Source: Deltaproteobacteria bacterium
GTDB taxonomy: Bacteria > Desulfobacterota > Binatia > UBA9968
Direction: 5' to 3'
Assembly: GCA_016210115.1 (NCBI GenBank)
Contig: JACQUW010000004.1
Location: 1 to 64,000, forward strand
DNA length: 64,000 nt
Numbering within the stretch: position 1 is the first letter of the stretch; each line of letters opens with the position of its first letter. The position numbers and the translations under genes were made by a program. This document shows positions 16,823 to 25,479 of this stretch, in pieces. Under the pieces are notes generated by a model, which saw nothing but the letters and a program-made list of their open reading frames with translations, did no database searches and was not told where the DNA came from.

Positions 16823-18833
16823 GGGGGGCACCCAAGCCGAGCAACCGGCAGCTCTGATAGAGCAGCGCCGCGGCTCCCAGAGCGACGGTAAGGAGCAGCG
16901 CAATGTCGAAGAGCGTCCAGCGCCAGCTACCGGTCTCCTGGCGCATAACCGCGACCGTGGCTGCGCACGGGATGAACAACATTGTCGCTGTAAGAAATGC
17001 AAGCCCCGTGGCGGGCGGTACCCGCGCAGCGAGCGTTTCAGCGAGCCCCGCGCCTGGCTCCCCACTGCCATACAGGATGCCCAGGGTGGCGATCGCATTT
17101 TCCTTGGCAATAAAGCTGCTTAGCAACGCCACCAGCATGCGCCAGTCCATGCCGAGCAACTCACCCAGCGGTGCAAGGGCACATCCCAGACGGGCGAGAT
17201 AACTGCTCTCAAGGCTCGGCCCCGGCAAGCTTCCCAAGGCCCAGATCACCACCGACATCAGCAGGATGAGCCTACCCGCCTTGCGCAAAAAGGCCCACGT
17301 GTTGTGCCAGACGAAGTGCGCGACGGTACGGGTGTTGGGCACGTGATAGAGCGGCAGTTCCATGATGAAGGCCATGTGCTGCCCGCGGAAGACAGTGTGA
17401 TTGAGTATAACACCGACAGCCGCGAGTACGACGAGATTGGCAGCTATCAGCGCCACGATCACGGGGAGTGCCCAGTCGCCGAAGAACGCGGGAGTGAGAA
17501 AGGCGAGTACAGCCAGCCGCGCGCTGCATGGCACGAGCGGTGCGAGCAAGATAGTGAGCAGCCGGCCGGCACGCGCCTCGATCATACGCGCGCCCATCAC
17601 CGCCGGCACGTTGCAACCGAAGCCAAGAAAGAGCGGCAGGAAACTCTTGCCATGCAAACCAAGAAAATGCATGAAGCGGTCCATGACATACGCGGCGCGC
17701 GCGAGATAGCCAGTGTCCTCAAGGAGCGCGAGTGCGGCGAAGAAAACAACCAGGATAGGCAAAAAAGTCAAAACTGTGCCTGCGCCGCCCACCACTCCAT
17801 CGGCAACCAGGCTTGAAAACCGGGGCGGCGCCTCCGAGAGCGTCGTCCGGAGCCATTCTCGTAGCGGTGCCACGACTCCTGCGTCCAGCCATTCCTGAAT
17901 CGGGGCGCCGACTTGGATAGTGGCGCCGAAGACCAGAGCGAAGGCGACGAAGAGTACCAGCATGCCCCAGAACGGATGTACGGCGTAGCGGTCGAGCCGG
18001 TCGGTGAGGCTCACTTGACCCAGCCGTGGCTGTTTGACCGCTGCCCGCACCATGCGGCCGATCCAGTCGTAACGGCCGCTGGCGATGTCGAGCCATGCAT
18101 CCTCGTGGGCGCGCAGCAGCGCCTCGACTGCCCGCCACGCGCTCTCGGGCAGCCAGGCGCGTGCGAGATCGGTAATCTCGCTGTCTCCTTCGAGGAGCTT
18201 CATTGCCACCCAGTCTGCGATATAGGGCGGCGGCACGAGCTCTCCTAGCAGCAATCGCACCGACGCGAGTACCTGGCGATGCGGCGCGCCAATCTCGGGC
18301 CGCGCCGGCGTAAAGCTCGCAGGTTCCCGCGCCAAGCGCACCGCCTCGGCGACGAGCGCCGTCACGCCCTCTGCGCGGCTCGCCACGAGTGGAACCACGG
18401 ACACGCCCAGCGCCGCGGCAAGCACGTGGGGTTCGATCTCGATACCCTGCGCTTGCGCCACATCCATCATGTTGAGGCCGAGGACCACAGGCACCGGGAG
18501 CCAGAGCAACTCGGCCAGCAGATAGAGGTTACGCTCGAGGGCTGAGGCATCCGCGATCATGATCACCACGTTCGGGCGCTCGCGGAGAATGAAATCGCGC
18601 GCAATGCGTTCCTCCGGCGAGTTGGCGGCGAGGCTGTAGGTACCGGGCAGATCGATGACGCTGAGCTTCATGCCGTCGTGAAGGTGGGTGCCCTCGCGGC
18701 GCTCGACAGTTTTGCCAGGCCAGTCGCCGACATGCTGGCTCAAGCCGGTGAGGAGATTGAAGACGGTGGACTTGCCGACATTGGGTTGGCCGGCAAGTCC
18801 CACTACGATAGACGCGCCTTGCCCCGGGTTCAT
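16815..18833 (-). CDS. feoB: ferrous iron transporter FeoB
   Basis: 672 aa. An N-terminal G domain (G1 GQPNVGKST at residues 15-23, G3 DLPGTYSL, G4 LNMMD) is followed by a membrane domain with the Gate regions (FGCNVPAVMGAR and PCSARLAVLAF). FeoB takes up Fe(II), typical of microoxic or anoxic life. Start ATG 18833 overlaps the feoA stop by 4 bp. The gene is markedly GC-rich compared with most neighbours (for example 45 of 60 bases in 18361-18420), which may reflect transfer. Confidence 0.97.
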   Translation of the reverse strand: MNPGQGASIVVGLAGQPNVGKSTVFNLLTGLSQHVGDWPGKTVERREGTHLHDGMKLSVIDLPGTYSLAANSPEERIARDFILRERPNVVIMIADASALERNLYLLAELLWLPVPVVLGLNMMDVAQAQGIEIEPHVLAAALGVSVVPLVASRAEGVTALVAEAVRLAREPASFTPARPEIGAPHRQVLASVRLLLGELVPPPYIADWVAMKLLEGDSEITDLARAWLPESAWRAVEALLRAHEDAWLDIASGRYDWIGRMVRAAVKQPRLGQVSLTDRLDRYAVHPFWGMLVLFVAFALVFGATIQVGAPIQEWLDAGVVAPLREWLRTTLSEAPPRFSSLVADGVVGGAGTVLTFLPILVVFFAALALLEDTGYLARAAYVMDRFMHFLGLHGKSFLPLFLGFGCNVPAVMGARMIEARAGRLLTILLAPLVPCSARLAVLAFLTPAFFGDWALPVIVALIAANLVVLAAVGVILNHTVFRGQHMAFIMELPLYHVPNTRTVAHFVWHNTWAFLRKAGRLILLMSVVIWALGSLPGPSLESSYLARLGCALAPLGELLGMDWRMLVALLSSFIAKENAIATLGILYGSGEPGAGLAETLAARVPPATGLAFLTATMLFIPCAATVAVMRQETGSWRWTLFDIALLLTVALGAAALLYQSCRLLGLGAPHA

Positions 18834-19078
18834 CCGGCCACTTCCTCTGCCAGGACCTTCGTCGCCTCGCCACGTCCCAAGGCGATGCGCGTGTCGCGCA
18901 CGCGTATGAGCACGGGACCATGGTGCGGATTCTGCAGCACTTCCAGTCGCGAACCAACTAACAGTCCCATGGCCGCGAGCCGGCTCGCGAGCACCTTCCC
19001 ACCGCCCACTTCGCGCACTACGGCCCGCGCGCCGGACGCAAGCTCAGCCAACGACACATACGATCTCCTGTCAGTCAT
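18830..19078 (-). CDS. feoA: FeoA SH3-like partner of FeoB
   Basis: 82 aa with the FeoA fold: SLAELASGARAVVREV, LASRLAAMGLLVGSRLEVLQ, GPVLIRVRDTRIALGRGEA. FeoA binds FeoB at the cytoplasmic face and is needed for Fe(II) uptake. It is the first gene of feoA-feoB-feoC, with 4-bp and 8-bp overlaps down the operon. I see no convincing Fur box in the 385 bp upstream. Confidence 0.92.
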   Translation of the reverse strand: MTDRRSYVSLAELASGARAVVREVGGGKVLASRLAAMGLLVGSRLEVLQNPHHGPVLIRVRDTRIALGRGEATKVLAEEVAG

Positions 19079-19463
19079 AACGGCTCTGGCAGCACTTTAT
19101 CCAGCTGAAAGTTATAAACCTCCAGGGATAGTTCGCCTCGGACAGTGATCCGTGCGCTCGTTGCTAAAAATAATGGCCCACGCCGTGCAGAGGCAAAAGA
19201 CTGCAGCACTGACGACCCAATTCACTCCCAAAAGAAATTCCAGAGCTACGCTGCCGAAGCTGGCGTGCGCTATCCCGGCGCTGATCAAGGCGAGGCACTT
19301 GAAGAGGACCGATTTGATCGGGTCTCAACTTGTGGAAATAGCAGAGGACAGAGAGATGCGAACAGCCGTCGATCCCTTCCAAAGCAGCTTCGAACTCAGG
19401 CGCACGACACCGCTAGAAATTATCGGAGAACGGCGAGGTGCGTTTGACGATGCGCGAGCGATC
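19079..19463. other. intergenic region upstream of feoA, no supported gene
   Basis: Contains the presumed feo promoter. A plus-strand frame (19152-19517) is open but overlaps the end of the small coiled-coil gene at 19464 antisense, lacks a ribosome site and has no family likeness. No classic Fur or FNR palindrome could be recognised by eye. Confidence 0.4.
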
Positions 19464-19673
19464 TCAATCGCGCTTCTGCGAAGTCTTTTGCCGAAGCTCT
19501 TCAAGCTCTTTTTCTAGTCGTCGCAGTCTCCGCTCCAAAAAATCCCGTTCCTCTTCGAGTTCGCCAAGATCATCTTCCCGAGCAGAGCGAAAAAATCGCC
19601 GCCGTCGCGGATAGGGCTCGAGATACTCATCCGGATACCAGCAATGCTGATGATGATAATGCCAGCAGGACAT
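19464..19673 (-). CDS. 69-aa Cys/His-rich plus coiled-coil protein, unknown function
   Basis: Start at ATG 19673 with AAAGGAGGGAATTGCT upstream. The N-terminus MSCWHYHHQHCWYPDEY has two cysteines and four histidines within 11 residues, a likely metal site. A basic stretch (PRRRRFFR) follows and then a heptad-patterned helix ELEEERDFLERRLRRLEKEL. I recall similar His/Cys-Tyr-rich short proteins with EE/RR coiled coils from metal-metabolising deltaproteobacteria. It could bind Fe, Zn or Cu and oligomerise. It lies next to the feo operon on the same strand, but 385 bp from it. Confidence 0.6.
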   Translation of the reverse strand: MSCWHYHHQHCWYPDEYLEPYPRRRRFFRSAREDDLGELEEERDFLERRLRRLEKELEELRQKTSQKRD

Positions 19674-20098
19674 AGCAATTCCCTCCTTTGTTCCCGCACG
19701 CAATAATCGATGAAATAAAGATACGCAGGAGCCGTGCCAGCGAATGAAAGAACCCGTTAGCCTAAAATCCGCGTCTCTGTTTCCGCTGATTCCCACTCAT
19801 GAAAAAAACAAATCGGAAAAAACTCATAGCTGCGAAAACGTCTGTTTCCAGCCATCGAGCTAACATGATAGCCACCGAGATAAGCACGATTGGTATGTGA
19901 ATTGCTGAGCAACAATTAGGACGGCTTAGGCGAAGGACCGTCTTCTGAGCAAAAAAAGGTTCTCATCAATAACCGGTAGGAATTGGATTCAGTGGCTCGA
20001 GGTTTAGCGATCGTAAAAGTCAACAATCGCTCCTTGCAACAGACCGGTAATGGAAGTCTACAACAAACGAATGTTCAGAAATCGCAGAAAGAAAGGCC
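19674..20098. other. intergenic between divergent genes, nothing recognised
   Basis: About 425 bp separating the leftward coiled-coil gene and the rightward aminotransferase. It must hold both promoters. I see no RNA gene, repeat or clear operator. Confidence 0.4.
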
Positions 20099-21100
20099 AT
20101 GACATCACTGACGGAAAAGGGCGGGGGCGCTTTCGAAGGCATTAAACTTTTGCTGTGTGAGAACCCTCTTCCCCCTATTGAGGAGGCTATCGCCGCGGCC
20201 CAGGCCGAGGCGCCACGCGGCAATTACTACACGGAAGCGTATTCAGCGCCTCTTCGCCGGCTGTTGAGCGAGCAGATCAATGTACCCGAGCGGCTCATTC
20301 ACATCAACGCCGGTTCCGAGCTTATCTTGCGCCAGCTCTTCGACCGCTTTGGGCAGCAGGTCCACCTGCTGACGCCAACATATTCATTGTTTCCGGAAAT
20401 CGCGCGTCGCTACAGCGAAACCAGACTTCTTCCCGAGAAAGATTTTTCGCTCGACCTCGGCGAGCTTCGGATTCCCGATGGAACCACGCTCGCAGTGATC
20501 GTAAACCCCAATAATCCCAACGGCGGCACCTTCAATATCGAGCCCTTGCCAGCTCTGCTCCGCCGCTACCCTAATATCCCTTTTCTCGTGGATGAGGCGT
20601 TCATCGGGTTGTCCGGACAATCGGTAGCCCATCTGGTACCTGCATATCGCAACTTGCTCGTGACACGCACCTTATCCAAAGCCCACAGCCTTGCGGGTTT
20701 TCGTGTGGGCTATGCGATATTGCCGGAGCCGATTGCCGATGACCTGAATCAGCACAACGATGCTTATCCACTCGCCCGCCCAAGCGAGGCGGCAGCCATT
20801 GCCACGTTGCGCCACGAAGAGAAGATCCGCGAACGGATCACGCAGTTGCGCAAGTGGACCACGGAGCTCGCCACGCAACTGCGCAAATTGGGTGTACGGA
20901 CGTTTCCAACGGAAACTTATTTCTTCCTCACCGATTTCGCGCCACATAGGGCACATGCGCTCGCCGCACTCTTAAAGGAGCGCAACATTCTCGTGAAGCC
21001 GCTCAATGATGAGCGCCTTGGGCCCGGCTATATGCGTGTCACCACCACATTGCCTGAGGATAACGCGCGCTTCGTCGCGGCGCTGAGAGAGTTGCTATGA
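20099..21100 (+). CDS. PLP-dependent class I/II aminotransferase, histidinol-phosphate aminotransferase-like
   Basis: 333 aa. Fold-type I motifs are clear: an early NAGSELILRQLF, VNPNNPNGGTF (PLP-contact Asn-Pro), FLVDEAFIGLSG (Asp binding the pyridine ring), and TRTLSKAHSLAGFRVGYAI with the Schiff-base Lys. Length and motif spacing match HisC or CobD-like enzymes. It overlaps the following methyltransferase by 4 bp (ATGA), so the two act in one pathway. No other his or cob gene is nearby, so a role outside histidine synthesis is as likely. GC-rich relative to surroundings. Confidence 0.83.
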   Translation: MTSLTEKGGGAFEGIKLLLCENPLPPIEEAIAAAQAEAPRGNYYTEAYSAPLRRLLSEQINVPERLIHINAGSELILRQLFDRFGQQVHLLTPTYSLFPEIARRYSETRLLPEKDFSLDLGELRIPDGTTLAVIVNPNNPNGGTFNIEPLPALLRRYPNIPFLVDEAFIGLSGQSVAHLVPAYRNLLVTRTLSKAHSLAGFRVGYAILPEPIADDLNQHNDAYPLARPSEAAAIATLRHEEKIRERITQLRKWTTELATQLRKLGVRTFPTETYFFLTDFAPHRAHALAALLKERNILVKPLNDERLGPGYMRVTTTLPEDNARFVAALRELL

Positions 21101-21771
21101 CATCCGCGCCTCGTACCGAGCCGTTTGTTATTCACCATGTACGCTATGACGACTGGTTTGAGCGCCACCGCGCGGCGTATCTCTCGGAACTGCTCGCGGT
21201 ACGGGCTTTGTTGCCATGGGAGGGGCAGGGGCTCGAAATCGGTGTGGGGACCGGACGCTTCGCTGGTCCACTAGGGGTCAAATTCGGGATTGATCCGGCC
21301 GGTGAAATGCTCGGCTACGCCCGCGCGCGCGGTGTGAGCGTGGCCGGCGCCGTCGCCGAAGGGCTCCCCTTCTTGGACGCGGTCTTCCACTACGCGCTCG
21401 TGGTAACCACGATTTGCTTCGTTGACGATGCGCGTGCCATGCTGCGCGAGATAGCGCGTGTGCTAAGACCCGGAGGGAAGGTCGTTATCGGATTAATCGA
21501 TCGCGAAAGCCCTCTTGGGCAAGACTATGTCACCCACCAGGCAGAAAATGTCTTTTACCGCGAAGCGACTTTCTACTCGGCAGCGGAGGTCGAGGCTCTC
21601 CTCAAGGAGACTGGCTTTAGCCACCTCGTCTGGGTACAGACCTTGTCTATGCCGCTTTCCCAGATCCACGAGATCGAGCCTACCAGCGCAGGCACCGATC
21701 GGGGCGCCTTTCTAGTGGTGCGCGCCCAAGCTCCGTCGAAAATAGGAGTGAGGCGAGAAGAGTGTTGCTAA
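21097..21771 (+). CDS. SAM-dependent methyltransferase (class I)
   Basis: 224 aa. Motif I is present as LEIGVGTGRFAGPLG, the acidic loop as GIDPAGEMLGYARAR, and the post-motif as LRPGGKVVIGLIDRES. This is the UbiE/Methyltransf_11 type, acting on small molecules. It overlaps the aminotransferase upstream and shares its GC-rich composition (45 of 60 bases in 21301-21360), so the two probably arrived together. Substrate unknown. Confidence 0.83.
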   Translation: MTSAPRTEPFVIHHVRYDDWFERHRAAYLSELLAVRALLPWEGQGLEIGVGTGRFAGPLGVKFGIDPAGEMLGYARARGVSVAGAVAEGLPFLDAVFHYALVVTTICFVDDARAMLREIARVLRPGGKVVIGLIDRESPLGQDYVTHQAENVFYREATFYSAAEVEALLKETGFSHLVWVQTLSMPLSQIHEIEPTSAGTDRGAFLVVRAQAPSKIGVRREECC

Positions 21772-21884
21772 GAAAAAGGAAACTCACCTGCATCTCCGCC
21801 GTGGATAGTGACGCCATCTTTCGGGGGTATGATTTCGAGTGACCGCACCGCGAAGGCTAGGTGCTCGGACAAGGATAGAAAACC

Positions 21885-22625
21885 ATGACAACATTTCTTT
21901 GGATTTTCTTCGGTGGAATATTGATGAGCGCCATCGCCTTGGTCGGCAGCGTGACTCTTGTGCTCCGCGAAGAAACTCTCAAGGAGCTGCTTCTCCCTTT
22001 GGTTGCGCTTGCCTCGGGAACACTCCTCGGTGGCGCTTTGTTCCACATGATTCCGGCCTCGGTGGACAAGCTGGGGAACCACCTGTCGATCTATGTTTGG
22101 ATTTTGACCGGATTCGCAATCTTCTTGGGCTTGGAACAATTTCTTCATTGGCATCATTGCCATCGCGCGCCCAGCGAGCACCGGCCTTTGACGTATTTGA
22201 TCCTGATCGCCGACGCACTTCATAACTTTATCGGCGGGTTGGCCGTAGCGGGAGCTTTTATCATCGACATCAAAGTGGGGATCAGCACCTGGCTAGCCGC
22301 TGCAGCCCATGAGGTACCTCAGGAACTCGGCGATTTCGGAATCCTTATTCACGGTGGATGGAAGAAAGGAAGAGCGCTCCTTTACAATCTCTTTTCGGCA
22401 CTGACCTTCTTAGTCGGGGGCATCATCGCTTACGGCGTTTCTCTGACAGCTGACGTCACCTTTTTGCTGCCGTTCGCCGCTGGCAATTTCATTTATATCG
22501 CCGCCGCCGATCTGATCCCAGAGATCAAACATGAGGAAAGCGCCAGGCTCAATGTCATACACTTCTTGTCGTTCCTGATCGGCATTGCGCTACTTCTAGC
22601 CGTCCGGTTCGTGTTTGAACATTAG
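21885..22625 (+). CDS. ZIP family divalent metal transporter
   Basis: 246 aa with about seven to eight membrane helices. The two metal-binding helices typical of ZIP are evident: DALHNFIGGLAVAGAF in helix IV and AAAHEVPQELGDFG in helix V. A His-rich loop HWHHCHR sits between helices III and IV, as in ZIP proteins importing Zn, Fe or Mn. It starts at ATG 21885 after a modest AAGGAT site, 113 bp downstream of the methyltransferase. Confidence 0.92.
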   Translation: MTTFLWIFFGGILMSAIALVGSVTLVLREETLKELLLPLVALASGTLLGGALFHMIPASVDKLGNHLSIYVWILTGFAIFLGLEQFLHWHHCHRAPSEHRPLTYLILIADALHNFIGGLAVAGAFIIDIKVGISTWLAAAAHEVPQELGDFGILIHGGWKKGRALLYNLFSALTFLVGGIIAYGVSLTADVTFLLPFAAGNFIYIAAADLIPEIKHEESARLNVIHFLSFLIGIALLLAVRFVFEH

Positions 22626-22933
22626 TGCATTTGACGATTAATTAGCCTCGAACCAAACGGCTGATCACAAAAATTCTCCTACAGACCGTCTTCGAGTTTT
22701 CCTTCAGACGCGGTGGAGCGTGTGGCGTTTTCATCGCCTGTTTGTTTTCACAGGATCCGAATCCAAGCGAATACTTTTACCGCCAACAAAGACTGAATAC
22801 TTAGAGAAGCATCTCCTTTGCATGCATGCCGCCTCCTGCGAGGACCCTACGAATATAGCTCGCCTGGGATGGCCGAAGACTACCTGCCCCAGCGCCGATT
22901 CCTTGAGTCTGAAACCCAGCCGGCTCGGATTAC
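22626..22933. other. intergenic between convergent genes, nothing recognised
   Basis: About 308 bp between the ZIP gene and the leftward sulfite-oxidase-family gene. A 3' convergent space; I see no clear stem-loop with a T tract and no gene. Confidence 0.4.
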
Positions 22934-24166
22934 CTAAATCGGGTGATCCACCACTGCGTTATAAAGGTAACCCTGCTGGTTAAAGGGAACTTTGTTGGGC
23001 TGCGTATTTCCTTTTTCGTCCGTAGCGCGGACGCGGATCGTGTGCTTTCCCGGCTTGGGCTCCCAGTCAAAATCCCAGCGGACCCAGGCTGCTGCGATGT
23101 TGGGTTCTCTGAGCCTCGCCGTCTGCCAGCTCTTGCCCTGGTCTAGGCTGTACTCCACCTTTGCGATCTTTCCAAAGGGAGACCAGCTCCGGCCTCGCAC
23201 CAAGCGGCGTGCAACATTGACCTCTCCACCCCACGGAAGCTCTAGCGCGCTCTTCAGGTCCTGGTTAGAAAGGACGGGGCCCTTAGAAGGAGGCTCGGGC
23301 TTATAATCCGGCCCAATGAGAACATAGGTGTCGGTATTCCAAGCAGAGAAGAGAGGCTTCTCGGAGACCTCTATGCGTCCCACCCATTTGATGTTGGCAA
23401 CGCCGATCCAGCCCGGTATAAGGGCCCGGACAGGAAACCCGTGATCGGGTGGCAGTGGTTGCCCATTCATCGCGTAGACAAGCAAGGTGTCCCCCTCTAG
23501 CGCCTTCGCCACTGGCATCGGCCGCCGGACCTTGAGATCGTCCAACCCCTCGGGCATTACGTCTCTGGCGCTTTTCTTGAGTCCGGCGCGATTCAAAACC
23601 TCAGCCAAAGGCACTCCGGTCCACTCCGCCACTCCGATAGCCCCGAGCTTCCACTGGGTTCCGTCCGCTTTCTTGCCATAGACTGCTTCAAAAAAACTGC
23701 GCCCGTTGCCGGCGCATTCGACATAGCGGATCATCGATACCGACGGCAGAGAAAGAAGCTCGTCATAGGTCAGCTCCATCGGTTTCTGAATGCCGGACCC
23801 TTCAAACTTGAGGCGCCACTTTTTTGCATCCACCCGAGGCGTTCTTGTGTGGTTGCGCACGAAGAAAAGTTCATTGGGTACGAGATAGCCTCGCTCGTAC
23901 ATGTTTTCCCAGCGCATTTCCTTGTTGCTGCCAAAATCATAGAACAGCTCTTTAGGCGTCGGCTTGATTACAGGCGTGGGGGCTGTTTGCGCCGCCCAAG
24001 CCGTCCGGCTAAACCGACCGCTTAGAGCCGCTGCCATACCTCCTGCCGCCAGCGTCTGTAAAAACCGCCGCCGCGATACCCCAAGCTGCTTCGCCCGCTG
24101 CCAGATGTATTCGTCAACGCGAGACTGTAAATAGTCCTGTTCACGAGTAAGTTTTTCGTATCCCAT
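22934..24166 (-). CDS. Tat-exported sulfite oxidase-family molybdoenzyme (SoxC/SorA-like)
   Basis: 410 aa. An unusually long N-terminus precedes a twin-arginine motif S-R-R-R-F-L-Q (residues 31-37) and a hydrophobic segment, so it is folded in the cytoplasm and exported. The Mo-pterin domain contains RYVECAGNGRSFF with the molybdenum-ligating C151, and the C-terminal dimerisation domain carries GRIEVSEKPLFSAWNTDTYV and VEYSLDQGKSWQTA. It likely oxidises sulfite, or acts as SoxC. Two cytochromes c lie upstream in the same direction (24201-24554 and 24911-25357), the natural electron acceptors. Confidence 0.88.
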   Translation of the reverse strand: MGYEKLTREQDYLQSRVDEYIWQRAKQLGVSRRRFLQTLAAGGMAAALSGRFSRTAWAAQTAPTPVIKPTPKELFYDFGSNKEMRWENMYERGYLVPNELFFVRNHTRTPRVDAKKWRLKFEGSGIQKPMELTYDELLSLPSVSMIRYVECAGNGRSFFEAVYGKKADGTQWKLGAIGVAEWTGVPLAEVLNRAGLKKSARDVMPEGLDDLKVRRPMPVAKALEGDTLLVYAMNGQPLPPDHGFPVRALIPGWIGVANIKWVGRIEVSEKPLFSAWNTDTYVLIGPDYKPEPPSKGPVLSNQDLKSALELPWGGEVNVARRLVRGRSWSPFGKIAKVEYSLDQGKSWQTARLREPNIAAAWVRWDFDWEPKPGKHTIRVRATDEKGNTQPNKVPFNQQGYLYNAVVDHPI

Positions 24167-24200
24167 GACGAACCTCCTTGCGCGTGATTTTCCTTCTTAC

Positions 24201-24554
24201 TTACTTCTTGCACAGACCTCGGATAAACTTGATCAGATCCCCGATCTGCTGGTCGCTCAGAGAATCTCTCCACGCCGGCATCACAGTGGAGCGCCCTGCG
24301 CTTTGTCCTCCCCCCTTGATGATCTTAAACAGCACGTCGTCCGAATCCTTCGCCATCGCTTTACAATTAGTGAAGTCGGCGGGCTTCGGTTCCAGCCCTT
24401 GAGCGCTGGGACCATCTCCCTTGCCGCCAACCCCATGGCACACGGAACAAAGCTCTCTAAAAAGCGTGGCCGTCTCTTCTGCGGCTGACAGTGGAGCCAA
24501 CCGCAAAGTTATGCTTACGATGAAAACTAAGCAAGAAATCAATAACCTGCTCAT
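24201..24554 (-). CDS. small exported c-type cytochrome, likely acceptor of the adjacent molybdoenzyme
   Basis: 117 aa from ATG 24554, chosen because it begins a clear signal peptide (MSRLLISCLVFIVSITLRLA); a longer frame to 24638 has no such feature. The heme site is CSVCHGVGGKGDGPSAQG; a Met in VMPAWRDSLSDQQI is the probable sixth ligand. The monoheme class I fold ends in IGDLIKFIRGL. It precedes the sulfite oxidase-family gene by 34 bp, so the pair resembles the SorAB/SoxCD arrangement. Confidence 0.88.
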   Translation of the reverse strand: MSRLLISCLVFIVSITLRLAPLSAAEETATLFRELCSVCHGVGGKGDGPSAQGLEPKPADFTNCKAMAKDSDDVLFKIIKGGGQSAGRSTVMPAWRDSLSDQQIGDLIKFIRGLCKK

Positions 24555-24656
24555 GAATTCCCGCTTCCAGCAGGTAGACACACAAATAGAAAAGATCGCC
24601 GTTGGCCTCAGAGCAACCATGCTGGCACGGCCCAGCAAACCTGTATCACCACATAT

Positions 24657-24899
24657 CTAAATCGGACAAGCGTTTGACACCGTCACAGTCATGACCACAT
24701 GGCCGGTGGAGGCAGCCCGATCAAACGCTTCATGCAGCGCGACAAATACGTCTTTCGCCTCTCCGGTCACAATCGTGCTCATGGCGCCGATCTCAGGCTG
24801 CAAGCCTCTCGCCTCCAACGCCTCTTTTACAGCATCGATGGCAGGGCTTAGATGTTCCTGCCGTAGGGGATAGACACTGATCTGCGCGCTAATCACCAT
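24657..24899 (-). CDS. thiamine-binding / MTH1187-YkoF-like (DUF77) protein
   Basis: 80 aa, ferredoxin-like alpha/beta fold: MVISAQISVYPLRQEHLSPA, then VKEALEARGLQPEIGAMSTIV, then FDRAASTGHVVMTVTVS. This matches the small MTH1187/YqgV family that binds thiamine-like ligands. It sits between two cytochrome c genes, 11 bp after the upstream cytochrome, so it is co-transcribed; why a thiamine-binding fold should be in a sulfite or cytochrome operon is not obvious. Confidence 0.8.
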   Translation of the reverse strand: MVISAQISVYPLRQEHLSPAIDAVKEALEARGLQPEIGAMSTIVTGEAKDVFVALHEAFDRAASTGHVVMTVTVSNACPI

Positions 24900-24910
24900 C
24901 CTCCAATACC

Positions 24911-25357
24911 TTATTTACCCTTTGCCTCAAGCCCACGCTTCAGAAACGCCACGATATCGATCATCTCCTGGATCGTCATGAAGTGGTTATAGTTTCCCAT
25001 CGCAGCCTTTCCTTCCTTGACCACGTATCCGGGCGCTGCCACCACGGTATGAGCCTTGATGATGGATTCCGCCAGATACTCTTTCGGCAACACCGAGTAG
25101 CCAGTCAAATCCGGCCCGATTCCGCCCGCACTTGGAGGTAGCTTCTCGCCTGGAATCTTAATGGCGTGGCAGGAATAACACTGCATGTTCATGAAGACTG
25201 TCTTACCGGATTTCGCATCCCCATCAGGAAAAGTGAATTTCCATCCCTTGGGAACTTTTGGGACAGTTGGAGCTCCCGCCGTGTGCCCGATAGCGCTTAG
25301 CCCAAGCGTAATAGCCTGAGCAAAGATCAAGACCGCAAGAATTAGCTTTAGCTTCAT
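24911..25357 (-). CDS. exported monoheme cytochrome c
   Basis: 148 aa from ATG 25357 with GGAGGAGAAAACG upstream; the longer frame to 25501 overlaps the next gene. Signal peptide MKLKLILAVLIFAQAITLGL; heme site MQCYSCHAIKIPGEKLPP; distal segment GIGPDLTGYSVLPKEYL; and a Met in GNYNHFMTIQEM as likely axial ligand. A periplasmic electron carrier. First of three genes leading to the sulfite oxidase-family enzyme. Confidence 0.88.
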   Translation of the reverse strand: MKLKLILAVLIFAQAITLGLSAIGHTAGAPTVPKVPKGWKFTFPDGDAKSGKTVFMNMQCYSCHAIKIPGEKLPPSAGGIGPDLTGYSVLPKEYLAESIIKAHTVVAAPGYVVKEGKAAMGNYNHFMTIQEMIDIVAFLKRGLEAKGK

Positions 25358-25479
25358 CGTTTTCTCCTCCTTCCGCTTGCTCGCAAACAATGAGATCCTC
25401 CTTTGCCACTTCCCCTTTGCCAGTTCCATGGATTGAGAGAAGCTGCCAAAGACTTTTCCAGCGTGGACCCTTTCAAGTT

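Noticed and set aside
19152-19517. 121-aa plus-strand frame between feoA and the coiled-coil gene
   Set aside because: No ribosome site, runs antisense into a better-supported gene and has no recognisable domain.
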